From UBA4781 sp963674975 (GTDB lineage Bacteria > Chloroflexota > Anaerolineae > Anaerolineales > Anaerolineaceae), in the NCBI GenBank assembly GCA_963674975.1, contig OY771913.1, positions 1,488,001-1,552,000 of the forward strand: DNA of 64,000 bases, in the 5' to 3' direction. Below the pieces are notes generated by a model. That model saw only the letters and a program-made list of their open reading frames with translations, was not told the origin of the DNA and did no database searches. Shown piece by piece: positions 58,595 to 64,000 of this stretch (positions are counted from its first letter, which is position 1; every line of letters starts with the position of its first letter). A program made the translations under genes and the position numbers.

Positions 58595-61435
58595 TTACGC
58601 AGTCTTCTTTTTCCCAGAGACAACGTACTTCACAACTTCAGCCGCCACAGAAGGCAGCAGCAGCAGGGGAGTGATCTGTTCCCATTCCACCAGGGTCAGG
58701 GGAATAGTGTCGAAAATCACGTTCAGGAACGGAATGTAAATGACTGCTAAAACCAGAACGATGGAAGCGACTACTGCATAGTTCATCCATTTATTCTTGA
58801 AAACACCCATCTTCAAGAGCGGGTAGCGTTCAGAGCGGGCAGTATAGGCTCGCAGCAGCTCTGAAAGCGAAAGAGTGACAAAAGCCATCGTCTCTGCCGT
58901 CTGCTGATCTCCACTGCGTAAACCCAGTGCGTAAGCAATAAGGGTTGCCGCGGTAATGGCTATCGTTTGAATACCGATGCCGGTGATCATAAAGCGGTTG
59001 ATGATAGGTTCTTTCTTTGGGCGCGGTTTATGATCCATGATATCCGGATCACCTTTTTCAGTGCCCAGAGCCAGCGCCGGGGCGCCATCCGTCACCAGGT
59101 TCAGCCACAGCAGCTGGATCGGTTTCAAAGGCGACGAGACCGCTATCGAATCTGGCGCAAACGGGAACATCAGTTTTCCAAGCACAGAAGGCAGGAAAAT
59201 GATCATGATCTCAGCAACGTTGCAGGAGATCAGGTAATAAACGAATTTGCGAATGTTGCTGTAAATGACGCGACCCTGTTCTACGGCAGAGACAATACTG
59301 GCGTAGTTATCATCAGTCAGCACCATATCGGCTGTTTGCTTGGCAACATCGGTACCGGTGATGCCCATGGCAACCCCGATATCAGCCGTTTTGATAGCCG
59401 GGGCATCATTCACTCCGTCACCCGTCATGGCAACCGTTTCATCATTGGCGCGCAGTGCATTCACAATGCGCATCTTGTGCTCCGGTGAAACGCGGGCAAA
59501 CACGTCTATAGTCTCGACTTCTTTTTGAAGACGTTCATCGGAAAAATCATCGATATCTGCACCGGTGACCACACGATGTCCGGGGCGCAGCAGCCCAATA
59601 CTTTCGGCAATGGCTTTTGCAGTGTTCGGATAATCGCCGGTGATCATAATGGTGCGGATGCCTGCGCCGATGGCTCGCAAGAGAGCGGGTTTCACTTCTT
59701 CGCGGGCAGGATCGATCATACCGACCAGACCGGTAAAGACCAGGTCTTTTTCAAGGTGATCGCCATCCACTTCTGATGGTTTGACTGAAACCACACGATA
59801 TGCCATTCCCAGCACACGCAGTGCTTTTTGGGTCATGCCATCGTTAGCCTGTAAAATGCGCTTTCGGGCAGCATCATCCAACGGTGCGGTGGTGTTATCG
59901 GCTTTTTGATACCGGTTGCACAAATTCAGCACCACATCGGGAGCACCTTTTACGGCAATGACGTATGAATCAAGCTTATCTTTTCCGTTGAAAGGCAAAT
60001 TGTTCGATTTCCATTCCTCTTTGATGCCGTGCACCGTGACCATGCGCTTGCGGGTCGAATCGAAAGGAATTTCTCCTTCGCGCGGGTAAGCTTTTTTCAG
60101 GTCTGCCATGTGCACGCCGGCTTTCGCCGCCGCGACGAGAATGGAACCTTCGGTTGGGTCGCCGATGACACGATAATTCATCTTACCGTTCTCATCTTCG
60201 ATCCCTTCCAGTTCGGAATCATTATTGACGCTGCCGATCCACAGGGTGGTGGCAACTGCCGGAACTTCATTCAGATCGATATTCTTTCCGCCAAGGACAA
60301 AATTGCCTTCGGGAATATATCCGGTTCCGGTGATATTTACTGTTTTTCCATCCGTCCAAACTTCAGTGACGGTCATCACATTTTGGGTGAGGGTGCCGGT
60401 TTTATCAGAGCAGATCACCGTTGCAGAGCCGAGGGTTTCAACCGAAGCCAGCCGGCGGATGAGAGCATGCCGTTTAACCATCTCGCGCATTCCCAATGCC
60501 AGGCTGATGGTTACCACAGCGGGTAATCCTTCAGGAACCGCGGCAATAGCCAGGCTGACGGCAACCATGAATGATTCCAGTGGTTCACCGCCCTGCAGCC
60601 AACCGGCTATAAAGACGATGACACTGATGATCATACAGGCATAACCCAGTATCTTGCCAAGCTGGTCTAACTTGATCTGCAGCGGAGTTTGTTCATCTTC
60701 AACCGACTGCAGCATGGTAGCGATCAATCCGATCTGGGTATTCATCCCGGTACTGATAACAACACCCTTTCCGCGCCCGTAGGAAACCACGGTGCCACTG
60801 AAAGCGGTATTTATTCGATCGCCGAGAGAAGCATCAGAATCAAGCAGGGCTGTCGCGTTCTTATCTACCGGAACTGATTCTCCGGTGAGTGCAGCTTCTT
60901 CTATTTTAAGATTTACTGCCTCGACCAGGCGCAGATCAGCAGGAACAAAGTTCCCGGCTTCCAGATAGACAATATCGCCCGGAACAAGTTCGCGTGCCGG
61001 AATAGAAACACGGTGCCCGTCACGCAGTACCTGCGCTTCGGGAGCAGCCATTTTCTTCAACGCATCCAGGGCTTGTTCGGCGCGGGTTTCCTGAACCACC
61101 CCCATAATGGTGTTCAAGACCACAATCGCAATAATTGCACTTGCATCAATGATCTCTCCAAGGAATGCAGAAATTACCGCAGCTACAACCAGCATGATGA
61201 TCACAAAGTTATTCAGCTGATCAAAAACCATCTTCAGGAAAGTACGTTTTTTCCCTTCCTGAAGTTCGTTTAATCCAAACTTTTCTTTACGAGCAGTGGC
61301 TTCTTTTGTAGATAATCCTTTTTCAAGAGGACTTTGAAGCCGATCCAGCACTTCTTCCCGACTGAGAGAATGCCAGGTAATATCAACATCTTGTTTTGTG
61401 GCGTGCTGAATATCTGCAGCGTTTTTTGCAGGCAT
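58595..61435 (-). CDS. P2A-type cation-transporting ATPase (Ca2+-ATPase-like)
   Basis: A 946-residue pump. The N-terminal cation-ATPase domain has the WHSLSREEVLDRL motif. The actuator domain has the TGES loop (EAALTGESVPVDK). TM4 carries the Ca2+-site PEGLP (AVPEGLPAVVT). The phosphorylation loop is CSDKTGTLTQNVMT (Asp about 340). The hinge is MTGDGVNDAPAIKTADIGVAMG. The TM6 segment has NLVTDGAPALALG. It fits the PMR1/SERCA-like prokaryotic group that exports Ca2+ (or Mn2+). There is no operon partner; the Na+/Ca2+ exchanger lies elsewhere in the window. Confidence 0.93.
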   Translation of the reverse strand: MPAKNAADIQHATKQDVDITWHSLSREEVLDRLQSPLEKGLSTKEATARKEKFGLNELQEGKKRTFLKMVFDQLNNFVIIMLVVAAVISAFLGEIIDASAIIAIVVLNTIMGVVQETRAEQALDALKKMAAPEAQVLRDGHRVSIPARELVPGDIVYLEAGNFVPADLRLVEAVNLKIEEAALTGESVPVDKNATALLDSDASLGDRINTAFSGTVVSYGRGKGVVISTGMNTQIGLIATMLQSVEDEQTPLQIKLDQLGKILGYACMIISVIVFIAGWLQGGEPLESFMVAVSLAIAAVPEGLPAVVTISLALGMREMVKRHALIRRLASVETLGSATVICSDKTGTLTQNVMTVTEVWTDGKTVNITGTGYIPEGNFVLGGKNIDLNEVPAVATTLWIGSVNNDSELEGIEDENGKMNYRVIGDPTEGSILVAAAKAGVHMADLKKAYPREGEIPFDSTRKRMVTVHGIKEEWKSNNLPFNGKDKLDSYVIAVKGAPDVVLNLCNRYQKADNTTAPLDDAARKRILQANDGMTQKALRVLGMAYRVVSVKPSEVDGDHLEKDLVFTGLVGMIDPAREEVKPALLRAIGAGIRTIMITGDYPNTAKAIAESIGLLRPGHRVVTGADIDDFSDERLQKEVETIDVFARVSPEHKMRIVNALRANDETVAMTGDGVNDAPAIKTADIGVAMGITGTDVAKQTADMVLTDDNYASIVSAVEQGRVIYSNIRKFVYYLISCNVAEIMIIFLPSVLGKLMFPFAPDSIAVSSPLKPIQLLWLNLVTDGAPALALGTEKGDPDIMDHKPRPKKEPIINRFMITGIGIQTIAITAATLIAYALGLRSGDQQTAETMAFVTLSLSELLRAYTARSERYPLLKMGVFKNKWMNYAVVASIVLVLAVIYIPFLNVIFDTIPLTLVEWEQITPLLLLPSVAAEVVKYVVSGKKKTA

Positions 61436-61503
61436 TGTAGTTCTCCTCTCTTTTTACCGTTTTGGAAAAATTAACAATGGGTCAAATTTTAATCCATTTT
61501 AGA

Positions 61504-62766
61504 TTAAGGCGCAATATGAGTACCGGGACTCAGGATGGTATTCTTCGGAATTACAACAATTCCATCACGCACGCACCAATTGGGATTATCCAGCTCAGTA
61601 CCGCGCGGGAAGGGCAGGATGGTGGTCCCTTTCCCTATACGGGCATTCTTGTCAATGATCGCCCCCTCGATATAACAATCGTTACCAATACCAAGCGGGA
61701 TCCCTTTTTCTTCGACCTCGCGCGCCCTGAAAAAGCCGTAAGAATCGGCTCCCATTACAATACTGTCTTTAATGACCACCCCTGAACGGATCTGGCTGCG
61801 CAGCCCAATGACAGAGTGAGATATCTTTGCATCGTTTATCCAGCAGCCCTCAGCCAGCAGCGCATGATCGATCTGGCTGTTCTCGATCTCCGTACCGGGC
61901 AAAAAACGCGCATGTGTATAGATCGGCCAGCCTTCGTCAATAAGAGAAAATGGAGAATCATCTCCGGCTAAAACGAGATTGGTCTCATAAAACGCACGGA
62001 TCGTTCCAATATCTGCCCAAAAACCATCATAGGGATATCCATACACCTGATATTCTTTCACCGCCGCCGGAATAGCATGTTTCCCGAAATCTTCATAATT
62101 GGTATGTTCCAGAAGTTCACTCAGCACTTCCGTCTTGAACAGATAGATCCCCATGGAGCCAAAATAGGGTTTCTCAGAATCAGGCTGGCTGATCATCTCT
62201 TCCAACATGGTTTCATCTTTGGGTTTCTCTGCAAAACGGGTGATCCTATCATCGGGGTCACATTTCAACACGCCAAAACGAGGAGCGTCCTTCCGCAAGA
62301 TAGGTTGAACCGCAACCGTTACATCAGCATTCTTCTCCCAGTGAAAAGCAGCCATGTGTGCATAGTTCATACGGTATAAATGGTCGCCCGCCAGGATCAG
62401 CACAAACGGAACATGCGTCGTCTTTATTTCGAAGAGCTGTTTACGCACCGCGTCTGCAGTCCCCTGGTACCAGGCAGTACTCTCCTCGGTTTGCTCTGCT
62501 GCCCATATCTGCACATAACCGCCATGGAAAGCATCAAAATTATAGGTATTGGAAATATGACGATGCAGAGAAACAGAGTTAAATTGAGTTAGTACGGCAA
62601 TCCGGTAGATGCCGGAATTGATACAGTTGCTGATCGGCACATCGATCAAACGGTATTTCCCGGCGAATGGAACAGCAGGCTTTGCACGCTGCTGTGTGAG
62701 AGGAAACAGGCGCTTTCCCTGCCCACCTCCCATAATAACCGCCATTGTATTCTCTAACGTCTGCAT
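61504..62766 (-). CDS. glgC: Glucose-1-phosphate adenylyltransferase
   Basis: A 420-residue enzyme making ADP-glucose for glycogen synthesis. The N-terminal nucleotidyltransferase has GGGQGKRLFPLTQQRAKPAV, the allosteric/ATP region KYRLIDVPISNCINSGI, YQGTADAVRKQLF, and LAGDHLYRMNY. The C-terminal left-handed beta-helix ends in VIPKNTILSPGTHIAP. It matches the bacterial/plant-type GlgC length. The upstream gap (62767-62917) is shared with the divergent DUF389 gene and shows nothing else recognisable. Confidence 0.95.
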   Translation of the reverse strand: MQTLENTMAVIMGGGQGKRLFPLTQQRAKPAVPFAGKYRLIDVPISNCINSGIYRIAVLTQFNSVSLHRHISNTYNFDAFHGGYVQIWAAEQTEESTAWYQGTADAVRKQLFEIKTTHVPFVLILAGDHLYRMNYAHMAAFHWEKNADVTVAVQPILRKDAPRFGVLKCDPDDRITRFAEKPKDETMLEEMISQPDSEKPYFGSMGIYLFKTEVLSELLEHTNYEDFGKHAIPAAVKEYQVYGYPYDGFWADIGTIRAFYETNLVLAGDDSPFSLIDEGWPIYTHARFLPGTEIENSQIDHALLAEGCWINDAKISHSVIGLRSQIRSGVVIKDSIVMGADSYGFFRAREVEEKGIPLGIGNDCYIEGAIIDKNARIGKGTTILPFPRGTELDNPNWCVRDGIVVIPKNTILSPGTHIAP

Positions 62767-62917
62767 TTCTCTCCTATTTATATAATACTATACTGCTTAA
62801 CTCCCAAAGGATTTATGAGAAATGATGAAACACGGCTCACAAAGTGCTGTTTTTCTGATATCCTATGTATCTTGTCTATCCTAAGCAAAATACTGAATGT
62901 ATTTATAATATAGGAAA

Positions 62918-64000
62918 ATGAAGAACTACCAGGAAAATAAAGAACGGTCTTTTTTCGCGGGGCTGCTCAACGATGTTAAACTGCTGTGGAGCAAGATAAC
63001 ACGAAAACAAAATCTATCTGACCAGCGGAAAAAGATGGTCATCAGTATCATGGAGGAAAGCTCCACTCCTGGGTTCGATTTCTACCTGCTGATCGTCCTT
63101 TCCTGCACAATCGCCACACTGGGATTGGTAACCAATTCTGCAGCAGTCATCATCGGCGCTATGCTGATCGCTCCTCTGCTCCCACCCATTCTGGGACTTT
63201 CCATGTCCTCACTGACAGGGCGTTCGATGTTGTTCCGCCGTTCTCTCATATCCATTTTTACCGGTGCGCTTCTGGCGATCCTTCTTTCAGCCATCATCAC
63301 ATTCATTGCATACCGTCTTCCATACGGGATTCCCGATAGCATGCCAGCAGAAATCATGGCACGCACCAAACCATCGCCGCTTGATCTGGGTATTGCGCTG
63401 GCGGGCGGTGCGGCAGCAGCGTATGCCATGACCCACCCCCATTTAACTTCTGCTATTCCAGGCGTGGCAATTTCTACCGCTCTCATGCCCCCGCTGTGCA
63501 CCATCGGCATTGGAATTGCATTTGCAGACCGCACCATCTTATTAGGGTCCACTCTTTTATTTCTAACCAACCTTTCTGCCATCTCTTTTGCAGGTATCAT
63601 CACTTTTGCCTTATCAGGATTCCGTCCAAGGAAAAACCAGATGAGTACGCGAAAGATCCCGCAGAGCATCACTTTTTCTGCTCTGTTCGTCTTTATCATC
63701 ACCATTCCTCTTATGATCCTGTCATGGAACACGATCTCTTCCGCGCGGCTCGAGCGGCAGGTGAAAGATATTTTAAACAAGCAGATCGACACCATCGCGA
63801 GTGCGCATCTGGAAAATATAGAAATTCAGGATGTGGAAAACACAAAGAAAGTGGTTGCCACCGTGCGTACTTCCCGGTCACTGACCTTCTCGGAAGTATC
63901 GAACATTCAACAAATGCTGGCAGACGAGACACAAAAACCTATCTCGCTTGAAATGGTGGTTATTCCGATCAGCGAATTGGATACTCTCTATCCTCCCACT
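62918..64000 (+). CDS. DUF389 family membrane protein (3' end beyond window)
   Basis: The first 361 codons of an open frame that runs off the window. A basic amphipathic N-terminus leads into several helices with the DUF389 hallmarks GLVTNSAAVIIGAMLIAPLLPPILG (about 65-90), ALAGGAAAAYAMTHP and ISTALMPPLCTIGIGIAF. The region after the last helix (from about residue 280) is a soluble alpha/beta segment that is still incomplete. Members are broadly distributed and of unknown function. TATAAT lies at 62904-62909, eight bases before the ATG, with AGG between them, so the leader is minimal. Confidence 0.88.
   Translation, partial: MKNYQENKERSFFAGLLNDVKLLWSKITRKQNLSDQRKKMVISIMEESSTPGFDFYLLIVLSCTIATLGLVTNSAAVIIGAMLIAPLLPPILGLSMSSLTGRSMLFRRSLISIFTGALLAILLSAIITFIAYRLPYGIPDSMPAEIMARTKPSPLDLGIALAGGAAAAYAMTHPHLTSAIPGVAISTALMPPLCTIGIGIAFADRTILLGSTLLFLTNLSAISFAGIITFALSGFRPRKNQMSTRKIPQSITFSALFVFIITIPLMILSWNTISSARLERQVKDILNKQIDTIASAHLENIEIQDVENTKKVVATVRTSRSLTFSEVSNIQQMLADETQKPISLEMVVIPISELDTLYPPT

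Noticed and set aside
63082..63795. 237-codon minus-strand open frame
   Set aside because: It is antisense to the DUF389 gene, which shows clear membrane-protein motifs in the plus frame.

Overview
The window looks like chromosomal DNA of an anaerobic, fermentative member of the Chloroflexota, most likely class Anaerolineae. This is an inference from several things together: a soluble [FeFe]-hydrogenase locus, many secreted lipoproteins with Cys lipoboxes and Thr/Pro-rich linkers, NMT1-type and ECF transporters, sugar-catabolic cassettes, GlgC, and GC-rich palindromic repeats scattered between genes. No rRNA or species marker is present, so the assignment is tentative. Most genes have balanced base composition. 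Three loci are visibly AT-rich and look horizontally acquired: a reverse transcriptase-nitrilase gene (5185-8214), an unrecognised gene (29113-30543) and an AbiE toxin-antitoxin pair (50024-51487).

Layout. 1-3061: end of an ABC importer locus (permease, two tandem NMT1/THI5-like binding lipoproteins, ATPase). 3215-5007: a small RRM RNA-binding protein and a DUF1566 lipoprotein. 5185-8214: a lone RT-nitrilase fusion of the DRT type 1 kind, the best candidate anti-phage gene here. 8596-14542: an apparent operon of a degenerate NuoE-NuoF fusion, an [FeFe]-hydrogenase, and a complete NMT1-type ABC importer. 14624-21088: alpha/beta hydrolase; an ECF transporter (S, fused A-A', T) with a SAM-hydrolysing DUF62 enzyme; a QueG-like iron-sulfur protein. 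21443-28953: a GH17 lipoprotein, a four-gene sugar cassette (GH4, ChbG/YdjC deacetylase, GPH symporter, BadF-type kinase), and a radical SAM protein.

29113-30543 is the AT-rich possible nuclease. 30848-43229 is mostly housekeeping: DNA polymerase III delta', peptidase T, a PcrA/UvrD helicase, xanthine phosphoribosyltransferase and GMP synthase, oligoendopeptidase F, a Na+/Ca2+ exchanger, and GatC/GatA. 43275-45831: a two-component system whose sensor has a Met/His-rich extracytoplasmic segment, plus a small membrane protein. 45936-49710: CcmF-like haem lyase and two paralogous lipoprotein esterases. 49759-49831: tRNA-Pro(TGG). 50024-51487: AbiEi/AbiEii behind a perfect 19-bp inverted repeat. 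52091-56974: a xylose operon (ROK regulator, xylose isomerase, DUF4380 protein, xylulokinase). 57183-64000: a glycosyltransferase, RNase HII, a Ca2+-type P-ATPase, GlgC, and a DUF389 membrane protein cut by the window end.

Non-coding structure: three dispersed repeat families fill most of the longer gaps. One is a CCTCCCC/GGGGAGG hairpin, one a GGTGGGTTG/CAACCCACC palindrome, and one a CGCTTTGCTC...ATGACG-type unit. Several promoters are unusually clear. The holB promoter lies so close to its start codon that the mRNA should be leaderless. Functions are inferred from motifs read in the translations; no database search was run.
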